From: SAR324 cluster bacterium
Lineage (GTDB): Bacteria; SAR324; XYD2-FULL-50-16
Assembly (NCBI GenBank): GCA_028282885.1
Contig: JANQGX010000011.1
Coordinates: forward strand, 1-64,000
Reading direction: 5' to 3'
DNA: 64,000 nt
Part shown: positions 8,353 to 17,684 of the stretch, one piece after another
How the letters are laid out: every line of letters begins with the position of its first letter
How positions within the stretch are numbered: position 1 is the first letter of the stretch
Program-made: the position numbers and the translations under genes
Notes under the pieces: model-generated
What the model was told of the DNA's origin: nothing
The model's database searches: none
What the model saw: the letters and a program-made list of their open reading frames with translations, nothing else

Positions 8353-8544
8353 TCAGCTCCGCCTGGACAGGTCGCAGGAGATATTCCCGCCCGGTTTTTC
8401 CCCTGCGTTTTCATTCCGGAGAGGACCTGTCAGGCTGGAGTTATTGCAATCAGGACAGGTCTGGGGCCTGTTCAGTTCTTTCAAAGTCAAAAACAGGCTT
8501 AGTTCCTTTTTGCATGCGTCGCAATGAAATCTGTATAAGGGCAT
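8353..8544 (-). CDS. FmdB-family zinc ribbon protein
   Basis: The 63-residue protein opens with M-P-L-Y-R-F-H-C-D-A-C, the standard start of the FmdB/CxxC zinc-ribbon family. A second pair, C-P-D-C, lies near residues 30-33, giving four zinc ligands. The tail is short and polar. Members of this family are often co-encoded with amidohydrolases or transport operons as putative regulators. Here it follows the PPC/DUF296 gene in the TAXI-TRAP operon. Its precise role is unknown. Confidence 0.82.
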   Translation of the reverse strand: MPLYRFHCDACKKELSLFLTLKELNRPQTCPDCNNSSLTGPLRNENAGEKPGGNISCDLSRRS

Positions 8545-8610
8545 GTCGGCTCCGATTGCACATGTGTGTACTGATTTGTAAAAAACTCAACGGGGAGATT
8601 TTGGGAAGGA

Positions 8611-8991
8611 TTACTTCCCTGCAATAACCATCTCCGCCATTTTAAAAACCCGGGTTCCTTCCCTGACAGCCCCCCCAAAAACGTCTTTCCCCTCTTTGGT
8701 GAAAGATCCGTGCAGGTGAACCTTTATCTCATCGCCCACTTTTTTGACATCGCCGATAATTCCGTTGATTTCAAAAAGACCATTATATTCGATGTTACCC
8801 AACTCGGGTGGAATGGTGGTTGTTTTGGGGAAAACCAGGTTTACCCTGGTACAGGAGCCCACACAGGAGAGAACAAAAGCGTGTCTCAATCCCTTTTCAA
8901 CGAGAAAATCCTGCAGGGCTTGATGGATCTGCACCCCGGCATCCAGGGTTAGCTGGTACCAGGAAAGCCCGCATAACTCTTCAATCCGCAT
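8611..8991 (-). CDS. PPC/DUF296-domain protein
   Basis: The 126-residue protein is a single PPC (DUF296) domain, recognised by the A-F-V-L-S-C-V-G-S stretch, the L-F-E-I-N-G-I-I-G segment and the V-H-L-H-G-S-F pattern with paired His. In plants the fold is attached to AT-hook proteins. Bacterial single-domain versions are of unknown function and are suspected small-molecule or metal-binding trimers. It lies 9 bases downstream of the DapA-like gene, so both are probably co-translated in the TAXI-TRAP operon. Confidence 0.85.
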   Translation of the reverse strand: MRIEELCGLSWYQLTLDAGVQIHQALQDFLVEKGLRHAFVLSCVGSCTRVNLVFPKTTTIPPELGNIEYNGLFEINGIIGDVKKVGDEIKVHLHGSFTKEGKDVFGGAVREGTRVFKMAEMVIAGK

Positions 8992-9000
8992 CAGTCCCTC

Positions 9001-9927
9001 CTATTTCAAACCGTACTTGTTTTTCAGATCGAATCGCTCGATCAGCGCCTCCATGGCCTTGCTTAGCTCAGGAGAGACATCCGGTAGCGGTGCGCGGCAG
9101 TATCCCGCAGGCAAACCCATCAGCCTTACCATGGCTTTGGTGGCAACGGGATTGGGAGCGGCATAGACCGCTTCCATCAGTGGCAGGAGCTCAAAATAGA
9201 GTTCCCTGCACTTTGTTACTGTTTCCCAACTATCCCAGGGACGGGACATTTCGGCGACTTCACGGGGGGCAACGTTTCCGGTAACATTGGCTGTTCCGTG
9301 ACCGCCCAGGGCCAGTGTAGGCAAAATCAGGCCATAGGCCGGGGAATCGCAGCAGAGAAGTCTTAACCGTCCTTCGGCTCCATCCATGACATTGGCAAGC
9401 TGACCTACGTCCGGAATCGCTTCCTTGTCCGCCACCAGGTTAGGGCACTCGTTGGACAAACGGATGATGGTCTCCGCATCCACGTTAACCACGACTCTTG
9501 CGGGATTATTATACAAACCCACAGCGATTTCAATTGATTGACAAACCTGTTTCAGGTAATTGAATACCGCTTCTTTCGGTGGAGCGATATACGGAGGTGG
9601 AACGATTACCACCCCGTCGGCGCCGTGCTCTTCGGCATAGCGCGCCAGATCGATTGTAGCTTCGGTTGACCCCATGGTCACACCGAAAAACACCGGGATT
9701 TTATTGTTACAATACGGTGCCAGTTCCCTGATGATTGCTTTCCGCTCTTCGATGGTCAAAAGGGTAGGTTCGCCCGTCGATCCCATGATAAGTAAAGCCG
9801 AAGTTTTGTTTGAAGCCTGGAAATCGATCAGTGCCTTGTATCCGTCCATGTCAATTTGACCTTTTGGGGTAAACGGTGTGATCAAGGCAACCCACGAGCC
9901 AGTGGGGCGAAATAACTCTTTACTCAT
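9001..9927 (-). CDS. DapA/NanA-family aldolase-type lyase
   Basis: The 308-residue TIM-barrel class I aldolase or lyase has the family motif G-S-T-G-E at 49-53, Tyr139 (G-L-Y-N-N-P-A-R) and the Schiff-base Lys168 (A-D-K-E-A). These are the catalytic elements of dihydrodipicolinate synthase and N-acetylneuraminate lyase. Its place inside a TAXI-TRAP operon argues for breakdown of an imported 2-keto acid rather than lysine synthesis, but that is inference. ATG 9927 is preferred because it has an AGGAGA site. An upstream ATG at 9951 adds eight residues without homology. Confidence 0.9.
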   Translation of the reverse strand: MSKELFRPTGSWVALITPFTPKGQIDMDGYKALIDFQASNKTSALLIMGSTGEPTLLTIEERKAIIRELAPYCNNKIPVFFGVTMGSTEATIDLARYAEEHGADGVVIVPPPYIAPPKEAVFNYLKQVCQSIEIAVGLYNNPARVVVNVDAETIIRLSNECPNLVADKEAIPDVGQLANVMDGAEGRLRLLCCDSPAYGLILPTLALGGHGTANVTGNVAPREVAEMSRPWDSWETVTKCRELYFELLPLMEAVYAAPNPVATKAMVRLMGLPAGYCRAPLPDVSPELSKAMEALIERFDLKNKYGLK

Positions 9928-10100
9928 TGATGATTCTCCTGAAATTCCCAATGATCCGTCTCTGTTTCGATCACGGGATATTAGTTGTCTTTTTTTCTGT
10001 CTCTAAACCTGATCCGAAATCCGGAAAAGCACAGAAACCGGATCCCGGATCAGGAAAGGAGGAGGTTTGCAACAGACACCGAGTTGTCAAAAACTCAGAC

Positions 10101-11987
10101 TCAGGTGTATTCCGGTATATTCTGAATCGATTGTTGTCTGGATTTTATATAGCTCAATGTGGAAATGGTCGCGAACAGACCAACTCCCACCAGACCGGAG
10201 ATAACTCCCGGTATAAATGCCAGGATGGCACAGGTGAAAATAACAAGCCTGGACAACAGGTTCAGGTTTTTGAACAGCCAGCCCTGGAAAGAAGCGGCGA
10301 CTGCCACCACTCCTACCATGGATGTCAGCAGCATGGTGACAATATCCCACCAGGAGCCCTGCATCAGCATGCTGTTATCGTAAATAAAGACAAACGGGAT
10401 GATGAACGCCACAAAACAGAGCTTGACGGCGATAAATCCGATCTTCATCATTCCCTCCCCGGCAATTTCCGCTGCTGCATAAGCGGCCACTGCCACCGGG
10501 GGAGTTACCATGGAAAGAACTCCGAAATAGAACACAAAGAAATGGGCAGCCAGCACGTCAAATCCCAATTGCATCAGCGAGGGGACTCCCAAGGTGGCGA
10601 CGATGACATAAGCTACAGTGGTCGGGGTTCCCATGCCCATGATGATGGAAGCAACCATAATCAACAGCAGGGCGACCAGGGTAATGCCGCCGGATGAGGT
10701 GATAATGACTGACGTCAGGTTAAGTCCGATCCCTGTCAGCGTGACCACACCGATGATTATTCCTGCAGCAGCGCATGCCGAGGCGATCAGGATGGTTCGT
10801 TGTGCGCAGATCTGCAGAATCAGGAGGAGTTTTCTGATTCCCATCCGATCTTTTTTCGAGAGCAATGACATCAGGATCGAGCAACCCGTGGCCACAAAGG
10901 CTGCACGATACGGGGTGTAGCCCATTAGCATGACCGCCAGCAACACCAATATGGGCAAAAGAAGATAGGATCTCTTAAGGGAGGACCTCAAATCCGGCAG
11001 ATCGTTTTTCTCCAAACCCTTCAGCCCTTTGCGTGCCGATTCAAAATCGATCATCAGGATCAGGGAGAAAAAATAGAGAAAGGATGGAATCAAGGCAGCC
11101 TTGCAGATCTGCAGGTAAGGGACTCCAAGGATATCCGCCATCAGGAAAGCCGCAGCTCCCATAACGGGGGGTACCAGTTGTCCACCCGTGCTGGAGGAAG
11201 CCTCAACAGCTCCGGCAAAACCTTTGCGATAGCCCAGGTTCTTCATCATGGGAATAGTAAACGTGCCGGTGGCATAAACATTGGCAGCCGCTGAACCGGA
11301 AATGCTGCCGAAAAAAGCACTGGTGAAAACCCCGATTTTTGCCGGACCGCCCCGGTAATGACCGGCTATTGCTTTTCCCAGGTCCATCATCACATCACCG
11401 GCTCCTGATTTTTCCAGGAACGTGCCGAAAATAATAAAGACCACAATGTAAGTGGATGCCACTCCTACAGGGATTGAGAAAACTCCTTCCAGTCCGAAAC
11501 AAAGATGATCAATGATGTCGATAAGGCTGAACCCCCTGTGAGCCAGCATGGATGGCATGTAGAGACCAAACAGGGCATAGCCTAATGCGACAACGGCTAC
11601 CAGGGACAGTGCGATACCAACGGTTCTCCTGGTCAGTTCCAGAATTAAGAGAATGCTGATACCACCGGTCCAGAGCTGCCAGTCGGTCAGCTCATCCACC
11701 ATGCTCAACCTTTCCGAGGTCAGCTCATAATCTGCCGTCATGGAACCGAAACAGATAATTGCAACAACTGCAAGAAGCAGATTGAACCAACCGGTTTCAG
11801 CCACCTTTTTCTTTCCCGAGAAGGTATACACCAGGAATCCCAGGGAAACGGCAAAGGTAACAAAAACGGGACGGTGAAAATAGGAAACCGGCATTCCAAA
11901 GGCAGTTGTCCACAGGTGGTAGCAGGTGAAGGTGATGAATCCCGCAGAGGTCAGCCATTTAAGAATTGGAAGGTTTTTTCTCTTCAT
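10101..11987 (-). CDS. TAXI-TRAP fused permease (small plus large subunit)
   Basis: The 628-residue integral membrane protein is of the fused TRAP permease type used by TAXI systems. An N-terminal four-helix part (about 1-130) corresponds to DctQ. The long DctM-like part includes the F-F-G-S-I-S-G-S-A-A-A-N-V segment and the S-S-T-G-G-Q-L-V-P-P-V-M-G loop typical of these permeases. It should drive sodium- or proton-coupled uptake of a small organic acid delivered by the binding protein encoded 16 bases upstream. The downstream gene is a DapA-like lyase, so the two may serve one catabolic route. Confidence 0.92.
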   Translation of the reverse strand: MKRKNLPILKWLTSAGFITFTCYHLWTTAFGMPVSYFHRPVFVTFAVSLGFLVYTFSGKKKVAETGWFNLLLAVVAIICFGSMTADYELTSERLSMVDELTDWQLWTGGISILLILELTRRTVGIALSLVAVVALGYALFGLYMPSMLAHRGFSLIDIIDHLCFGLEGVFSIPVGVASTYIVVFIIFGTFLEKSGAGDVMMDLGKAIAGHYRGGPAKIGVFTSAFFGSISGSAAANVYATGTFTIPMMKNLGYRKGFAGAVEASSSTGGQLVPPVMGAAAFLMADILGVPYLQICKAALIPSFLYFFSLILMIDFESARKGLKGLEKNDLPDLRSSLKRSYLLLPILVLLAVMLMGYTPYRAAFVATGCSILMSLLSKKDRMGIRKLLLILQICAQRTILIASACAAAGIIIGVVTLTGIGLNLTSVIITSSGGITLVALLLIMVASIIMGMGTPTTVAYVIVATLGVPSLMQLGFDVLAAHFFVFYFGVLSMVTPPVAVAAYAAAEIAGEGMMKIGFIAVKLCFVAFIIPFVFIYDNSMLMQGSWWDIVTMLLTSMVGVVAVAASFQGWLFKNLNLLSRLVIFTCAILAFIPGVISGLVGVGLFATISTLSYIKSRQQSIQNIPEYT

Positions 11988-12003
11988 TTGAAACGATCTC
12001 CCT

Positions 12004-12984
12004 TTATTTCATCAATCCGTTTTCCCTGTAATACTTGACGGCACCAGGGTGAAGAGGGCCGCCCACATTTTGCCACGCCGTTGCGGGCTGAAAACCCGAG
12101 TAGGTTTTGCTGATTCCGGCAATGCGATCCGTGTTCGCCATCAATACCTTCATTAAACCATAGACCTGATCATCAGGCAGTTTGTCCTGAACCACCAGAA
12201 TGACGTTTTCCGCCATATGGTGCAGATCCTCGTTCACAAAATAGTATTTGCCCTTGGGTAACAAGATCTTTCCGTAGCTGTGTTGTTTGACCAGACGATC
12301 CAGGTACTGCTCTTTGATGGGCAGCATCTTCATTTTCACGGATGTGGTGAGCTCAACAATGGCAGCAACCATGGGGCCAACCCAGACGTCCGCATGACCG
12401 TCCTTGATCAGGTTGGATGCCTCTGCATAGGAAACGTAGGAGACCGAACCACCCCATTTTTTTATGTCCTTGAAATCAAAACCATACTGCTGGAACATCA
12501 GGTTCGCTGCCAACGCGGGTGAAGATCCCTTTTTGGATGTCAGGAGCCTGAGCGGAATCTGCTTGTTTTTGATCTCTTCGATTGATGAGATGGGATTGCT
12601 CTTTTTTACCAGGACAAAACTCATCGGGATCGGTGCCAGGAAGGCAATACTGCGGAGATTGGACATTTTGCGCTTGCCTTCAAACGTACCCGATGCGTTT
12701 CTGGCTTCGGCGTAGAGTTTCGCCATGGTCAATCCCAGGTCGGACTTACCGGAGTTCACCTTGGCGACATTGGAGAGGGAACCGCCGGGAGTAACCGTTA
12801 CTATGGCACCGGGATAGGCTTCCTTTGCCATTTCACCGATGGCACCCCCGATAGAGTACCACCCGCCACCCATGGGCCCCGAGGTGATGGTGAAAGTTCT
12901 GACGTCCGCCACGATGTCAAAACAGACAAAGGTCAGGGCGATTAAAAGGGCTCCCAGCTTGAATTGATTTCCGACTTTTTTCAT
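12004..12984 (-). CDS. TAXI-family TRAP solute-binding protein
   Basis: The 326-residue exported binding protein has an N-terminal signal peptide (basic M-K-K start, then A-L-L-I-A-L-T-F-V-C-F) and the TAXI signature G-P-M-G-G-G-W-Y-S-I-G-G near residue 37. The A-K-V-N-S-G-K-S-D-L-G stretch follows. It captures the substrate in the periplasm and hands it to the fused permease encoded just downstream. It is the first gene of the six-gene minus-strand run. Typical TAXI ligands are glutamate or other dicarboxylates, but the specificity here is unknown. The 300-base region upstream holds an inverted repeat that may bind the adjacent LysR protein. Confidence 0.93.
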   Translation of the reverse strand: MKKVGNQFKLGALLIALTFVCFDIVADVRTFTITSGPMGGGWYSIGGAIGEMAKEAYPGAIVTVTPGGSLSNVAKVNSGKSDLGLTMAKLYAEARNASGTFEGKRKMSNLRSIAFLAPIPMSFVLVKKSNPISSIEEIKNKQIPLRLLTSKKGSSPALAANLMFQQYGFDFKDIKKWGGSVSYVSYAEASNLIKDGHADVWVGPMVAAIVELTTSVKMKMLPIKEQYLDRLVKQHSYGKILLPKGKYYFVNEDLHHMAENVILVVQDKLPDDQVYGLMKVLMANTDRIAGISKTYSGFQPATAWQNVGGPLHPGAVKYYRENGLMK

Positions 12985-13112
12985 AATTCCTCCCTTTGCG
13001 ATGATCTTTAAAATATATCTTTCATAAAATCAAATAGTTAATTTCAGTTTTTTGATCAACAGACACCACTGTGCGAGCTTGCAATAACAACCTAACGGCA
13101 ACCATTCCATAA

Positions 13113-13133
13113 TATCAAATACCATTTTTGATA
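13113..13133. promoter_or_regulatory. Inverted repeat upstream of TAXI operon
   Basis: TATCAAA (13113-13119) and TTTGATA (13127-13133) are perfect 7-base arms with a 7-base spacer, about 130 bases upstream of the TAXI binding-protein gene. The size and T-N11-A character fit a LysR-type site, and a LysR gene lies immediately upstream. Confidence 0.5.
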
Positions 13134-13284
13134 GATGTCATGCAGAATTGTTATAGACCGATGGGGTGATTTTGGAACTCCTCTTCTCGCAGTTCGGCAG
13201 AAAAGTCAATCTTTATCCGTGGCTGATGGGATTATCGGTTTTTTCGATACCGGCCTGGTTGCTCCGCCCGTCACTGCGCTGCTT

Positions 13285-14187
13285 TCAGATCTCAATAATA
13301 TCTTTGTGTCGCCGGAATGCCTCCCGGGCTTCCCTGATAAAAATATTGGCGGCACGGGAACTGATGGAATGTGCGGGACAGATAATCCGGAAGTTGAATG
13401 GGATTTGCGGGCTGAACGGTTTCACCACAATACGGTCTTCTCCGAAAAACGAAGCGGTGAGGGGATCAACCAGGGCAACCCCAAACCCTTTAATTACCAG
13501 TGAGCAGGCTGCCAGTGATGGTTGGGTTTCAAAGCTGATTTGCCGTCGAAGACCGTAGCTCTCGATAACACGGTCTATCTGAATTGCAATCAGCGTATTT
13601 TGCGATAACACGATCAGCGGTTCGTCCTTCAAATCGTGCGGTGTAACCTCTGCCAATTCCCCGAAGCGATGATCCGGGGGGGCAATACAAACGCAGTTCA
13701 TCTTATAGGAGCCTGCAATCCTCACGCTTTTCTGATCCAGGTTTAACTGGGCGATACCAACATCAAAATCCTGTGTGGCGATGGACTCCACAATTCTGAG
13801 TGAGACATGGGTTTCGAATGTGAGCTTGATCTCCTCATGGTCGACCAGGAACTTCTCAACAATTCCGGGAATCAACTCGAGGGAAACAGAAGGCATGGCC
13901 GCAATTCTCAGATATCCCCTGCGCATTTCCTTGATGTCGTTGGCAACACGGGCCAGACGATCCATCCCCAGAAAGGTTTTTTCCACCTCCGCATAAAATA
14001 CGTTCCCTTCGGGTGTCGGAAACAACCGACCCTTCTCGCGGACAAACAGCTTGAATCCGATGGATCGTTCCAGATCTCCAATCAATCTACTGATCCCCGG
14101 CTGGGAGACATGGAGCATTTCGGCTCCGGCCGTGACGCTACCCATGATCATCACAGCCCTGTACGCTTCAAGTTGTTTGAGGTTCAT
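13285..14187 (-). CDS. LysR-family transcriptional regulator
   Basis: The 300-residue regulator has a classic N-terminal LysR helix-turn-helix (about residues 1-62, including M-L-H-V-S-Q-P-G-I-S-R-L-I and the linker R-L-F-P-T-P-E-G). A two-lobed effector-binding domain follows to the C-terminus. It lies upstream of the TAXI-TRAP operon in the same direction, with a 300-base gap containing a LysR-like inverted repeat, so it is the likely activator of that operon. It is divergent from the IclR/MFS unit, with 512 bases between. Confidence 0.92.
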   Translation of the reverse strand: MNLKQLEAYRAVMIMGSVTAGAEMLHVSQPGISRLIGDLERSIGFKLFVREKGRLFPTPEGNVFYAEVEKTFLGMDRLARVANDIKEMRRGYLRIAAMPSVSLELIPGIVEKFLVDHEEIKLTFETHVSLRIVESIATQDFDVGIAQLNLDQKSVRIAGSYKMNCVCIAPPDHRFGELAEVTPHDLKDEPLIVLSQNTLIAIQIDRVIESYGLRRQISFETQPSLAACSLVIKGFGVALVDPLTASFFGEDRIVVKPFSPQIPFNFRIICPAHSISSRAANIFIREAREAFRRHKDIIEI

Positions 14188-14587
14188 AGAAATCGGAAGG
14201 TGGTGGGTTCAAGCTGACCGGCTTCGGACAATCCTGCCTTCGGTCGTTGATTTTTCACTTTGATACCAATCAATTTGAAACAAACCACCGGTATCGTGTC
14301 AAGTGAGATTCTTCGTTATTCGCTTCGAGTTTGCCGGGAAAATGAAGCGTGAAAAAGGATGGTCAACATCCCGGACCGCCGGGAAGCTGCGATATGCCGA
14401 TCTCGTTTCATTTACCGGAGCCTTCAAATGCTGGAGCGGATAATCTCCCCGCCATTATGTAAACGATATGATTTGCTGATACTTTTGTCCGTTGTGTTGT
14501 CCGGCCTTTTCCTCGCCTTAAGTAGTTCCTGTATGCTCGACTTGCTATTCGGTATCATCCCTGTTTCCCGTTATTCCCGGTTTGGTT

Positions 14588-14632
14588 TTGACAAAGAACG
14601 GATAAAACATTAAAATGTGCATATAATGCACA
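14588..14632 (+). promoter_or_regulatory. Sigma-70 promoter with overlapping palindromic operator
   Basis: TTGACA (14588-14593), a 17-base spacer and TAAAAT (14611-14616) make a near-consensus sigma-70 promoter. A perfect palindrome, TGTGCAT-ata-ATGCACA (14616-14632), starts at the last base of the -10 box and covers the likely transcription start. It is the best candidate operator for the IclR protein encoded at 14700. Confidence 0.75.
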
Positions 14633-14699
14633 AGTCAACATATTATGCAGCCACTTTGATCTGCCTGTCAGTTATTGGAGCGATCCAGGAAGGCAGCAG

Positions 14700-15518
14700 A
14701 TGATTTTCTGTCTGAAAGTTGTCCTTATGGTCGATCAGTCTTCAGCAAATAAAAAATACTTTGTCCAGGCCCTGGAACGGGCTATTAACATTCTGGATTG
14801 TTTTTCGGCGCAAAGCCAGGAGTTGAGTCTGTCGCAGGTCACGGAGCGAACCGGTCTTCACCGCACAACGGTAACCCGAATTCTTAACCACCTGGCAGAT
14901 CGGCATATCCTTCGGTTTGACAGAGAGACCAAACGATATCACCTGGGAAGCAAGATCGTGGAACTGGGGGGAATTGCCCTCTCCTCATTGTCCCTGCGAA
15001 AAGTGTCTGGCAGTTATATATCAGGCTTGAGGGATGAGATAGGCTATACAGTCCTGCTGGCAAGTGTGACCGGGGATCATTATGTCTTCATTGACAAGCA
15101 GGAGGGCCGCAGCCTGATCAGTCTCTCATCGGATATCGGCTGGCGACGTCCCCTTTCGTTTGGTCTTTTTGGTATGGTATTTCTGGCATTCCTCCCCTTG
15201 GAGCATCAGAAACGAATACTCGATGAATACCCGTTGAAACCCTACACCGCCTCTTCAATCGTCGACAAGAAAAGATTTATAAAGGAATTGAAGAGAATTA
15301 AGGACCAGGGATACTGCATTGAGAAGGAGTTGTTTCATGAGGATCTGGGTGGTATTTGCGCTCCGATAAAAGACTATACGGGATCAGTCGTCGCCTGTTT
15401 GGGAACGGCAATCAATGCGGCGAAGCTGAATGCCGGTAATGATAATCGTGAGCTGGTCGAAAAAGTAATGAAAGCTGCCGGTGAAATATCCATCCAACTT
15501 GGATTTACGGGGGATTAA
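14700..15518 (+). CDS. IclR-family transcriptional regulator
   Basis: The 272-residue protein has an IclR winged helix (roughly residues 18-85, with L-S-L-S-Q-V-T-E-R-T-G-L-H-R-T-T-V-T and R-Y-H-L-G-S-K) and a C-terminal IclR effector domain ending at G-F-T-G-D. ATG 14700 has an AGGAAGG site. A second in-frame ATG nine codons later is possible. An MFS transporter gene follows 30 bases downstream, so the regulator probably controls uptake or efflux of its own effector. A palindrome over the promoter suggests autoregulation. Confidence 0.92.
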   Translation: MIFCLKVVLMVDQSSANKKYFVQALERAINILDCFSAQSQELSLSQVTERTGLHRTTVTRILNHLADRHILRFDRETKRYHLGSKIVELGGIALSSLSLRKVSGSYISGLRDEIGYTVLLASVTGDHYVFIDKQEGRSLISLSSDIGWRRPLSFGLFGMVFLAFLPLEHQKRILDEYPLKPYTASSIVDKKRFIKELKRIKDQGYCIEKELFHEDLGGICAPIKDYTGSVVACLGTAINAAKLNAGNDNRELVEKVMKAAGEISIQLGFTGD

Positions 15519-15548
15519 CCCTGATGACGAAACGAGTCGAGAAAAACA

Positions 15549-16703
15549 ATGTTTAAAACCAAAGTGCCGGAACCGTATCGAAAAACAAACATCTACCTGT
15601 TTTTACTCATTCTGACTATTGCAGCAACGGCGGGACTCCAGGGATGGCGGACTCTGTACAACAACTTTGCTGTCGAGGTGGCCGGGCTGGATGGATTTCA
15701 GAACGGGGTGGTGCAATCGATTCGGGAGATTCCGGGATTTCTTTCCCTGCTGGTGGTGTATGTTTTATTGATTTTAAAAGAGCGGAAACTGGCAGCGTTA
15801 TCCGTTATCATCATGGGACTCGGTGTAACGCTCACCGGCTTTTTACCCAGTTTTTACGGCATTGTTTTCACTACGCTTTTGATGTCGTTCGGATTTCACT
15901 ATTACGAGGCGGTGAACATGTCGCTGGTATTGCAGAATTTCGATACGAAAACGGCTCCTTTGGTTTTTGGCCGGTTAAAATCCATGGGTGCCGTCTCAAA
16001 CATCGCCGTGGGAGTGGCGGTGTTCGCCTTTGCCGGCTTGTTATCATACCAGTCTATCTATCTGGTTTTCGGGGCCCTGGTGATCGTGGCCGCTGTGTTT
16101 TGCCTGGTGATGAAGACCGAGGACAATACGAGTGTTGAACAGAACAAGGGAGTGGTGATTCGCAGGAAGTATTGGTTGTATTACCTGCTGACCTTTCTGG
16201 CCGGTGCCCGGCGACAGGTGTTTGTGGCTTTTGCTGTATTCCTCCTGGTAAAACAGTTTGATTACTCGGTGAAGACAATCGCCATCCTCTTTCTGATTAA
16301 TAACACCATTAATTATTTTATCAGCCCGTTAATCGGTAAGGCGATCGTACGTTTCGGGGAACGAAAAATGCTGACTCTGGAATACGCCAGCCTTATCCTG
16401 ATCTTCCTGACCTACGCCTTTTCAACAAACGCCTTGGTGGTAGGGGTGATGTACGTCCTGGATCATGTCTTTTTCGGTTTCAGCATGGCCATTCGCACCT
16501 ATTTTCAGAAAATTGGCGATCCAAAGGATATTGCTCCTTCCATGGCCGTCGGATTTACCGTTAATCACATTGCGGCTGTCGTGATCCCCGTTCTGGGTGG
16601 ATGGCTTTGGTTAACGGACTATAAGATCCCTTTTATCGCTGCCGCCGTCCTGTCTCTATTCTCGCTGGTGAGTACCCAGTTTATCAGGACCGGCAGGAAT
16701 TAG
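15549..16703 (+). CDS. MFS transporter
   Basis: The 384-residue major facilitator protein has about eleven to twelve hydrophobic helices, with the central loop near residues 190-210 (charged E-D-N-T-S-V-E-Q-N-K). Helix 1 starts after the short basic N-terminus K-T-N-I-Y-L-F. No motif fixes the substrate or direction. It lies 30 bases after the IclR gene in the same direction and very probably forms an operon with it. A nitroreductase gene follows after 150 bases. Confidence 0.88.
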   Translation: MFKTKVPEPYRKTNIYLFLLILTIAATAGLQGWRTLYNNFAVEVAGLDGFQNGVVQSIREIPGFLSLLVVYVLLILKERKLAALSVIIMGLGVTLTGFLPSFYGIVFTTLLMSFGFHYYEAVNMSLVLQNFDTKTAPLVFGRLKSMGAVSNIAVGVAVFAFAGLLSYQSIYLVFGALVIVAAVFCLVMKTEDNTSVEQNKGVVIRRKYWLYYLLTFLAGARRQVFVAFAVFLLVKQFDYSVKTIAILFLINNTINYFISPLIGKAIVRFGERKMLTLEYASLILIFLTYAFSTNALVVGVMYVLDHVFFGFSMAIRTYFQKIGDPKDIAPSMAVGFTVNHIAAVVIPVLGGWLWLTDYKIPFIAAAVLSLFSLVSTQFIRTGRN

Positions 16704-16852
16704 AGCGCTATCCGCCGATTTTATTTCCCGGCGAAACTGCTCGACCCTATGTTCGTTCAATATCAGATTGATCCTGTGATAAACATGCTTGCTGTATTTT
16801 ATTTGCTTATTGAATCCTGGAATAAACTTAAGAATCATTCAGAAAGATTGCT

Positions 16853-17446
16853 ATGACCAAAGAACTTGAATTGCTTCAGTCAATTGCCACCCGCAGAAAG
16901 ACCGTTCGCAGGTTTACTACAGAAAAACCACCTCTTGAGCTGGTTTACAAGGCGCTGGATACGGCCTGTCAGGCTCCTTCCGGTTCCAACACCCAGCCCT
17001 GGAGATTCATGATTGTAGAGGATCCGGTTGTTAAATCCAGGATCCGGGAGGCAGCCGAAACCGGAGAAAAGGTGTTTTATGAAACCATCAGCGCTGAGAG
17101 GAAAAAGAAATATAACGCCATGGGACATACCTGGAAGAAACCGATGCTGGAAAAGGCGCCGATTCTACTGGTCGTGGCGGCTGATGCCACAGCCCCCAAT
17201 TTCAGGCCCTCGGTATGGCTGGCCGTGGGTTACCTGGTTCTGGCCCTGGAAGCAGTCGGGTTGGGTTCAGTGACCTATACGCCTTCCGAAGCCGAACTGG
17301 TGCGCAAAGCTCTCGGTATCCCCGATGAATACACTCTGGAAACCATCCTTCCCCTCGGTTATCCGGCAGATCCCAAGGATAAAGCCCCCCGCAAACCAGC
17401 GAAAGAGCTGACTCGTGTTAACTACTGGGGTGTGCCCGGCAGTTAA
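16853..17446 (+). CDS. Nitroreductase-family FMN protein
   Basis: The 197-residue flavoprotein has the nitroreductase N-terminal pattern R-R-K-T-V-R-R-F and the FMN-binding A-P-S-G-S-N-T-Q-P-W-R stretch (about residues 42-52). The C-terminal L-P-L-G-Y-P region is also typical. It should be a homodimeric NAD(P)H- or ferredoxin-dependent reductase of nitro, quinone or enone groups, or a related dehalogenase-like member. It sits 150 bases downstream of the MFS gene and may be co-transcribed. Confidence 0.9.
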   Translation: MTKELELLQSIATRRKTVRRFTTEKPPLELVYKALDTACQAPSGSNTQPWRFMIVEDPVVKSRIREAAETGEKVFYETISAERKKKYNAMGHTWKKPMLEKAPILLVVAADATAPNFRPSVWLAVGYLVLALEAVGLGSVTYTPSEAELVRKALGIPDEYTLETILPLGYPADPKDKAPRKPAKELTRVNYWGVPGS

Positions 17447-17684
17447 TAAATTCCCCCTAATGATCCAGAGCGCGGTGAAGTCAATCTTCGCTCTATACTT
17501 CACTAATCCGTTTAACTTGGGTAATTATTAGTTATTTTTAGTAATTTAACATCCCATTTTCTCAATATATTCTGTTAAGATATATAATATTGACAAATAA
17601 ACATAAAAAATGATCTAAATAACCAACCGAATTCAATCCAACTGAACCCGGAATCAGCGGACCTGATCAAACCGGATTAAGATC

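Noticed and set aside
8139-8414. N-terminal extension of the LysE exporter
   Set aside because: The extra 92 codons are polar, overlap the FmdB gene and lack homology. ATG 8138 with a ribosome binding site gives the normal family length.
10087-10697. Plus-strand frames across the TRAP permease, including one of 256 codons
   Set aside because: Antisense shadows of the permease gene with Gln/His/Gly-rich, low-complexity translation.
14359-14613. An 84-codon plus-strand frame with a hydrophobic stretch before iclR
   Set aside because: It has no ribosome binding site or recognisable family, and its end overlaps the iclR promoter.
17475-17503. GTGAAGT...ACTTCAC inverted repeat after the nitroreductase gene
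   Set aside because: The loop of 15 bases is long, an alternative pairing competes and no T-run follows, so a terminator call is not supported.
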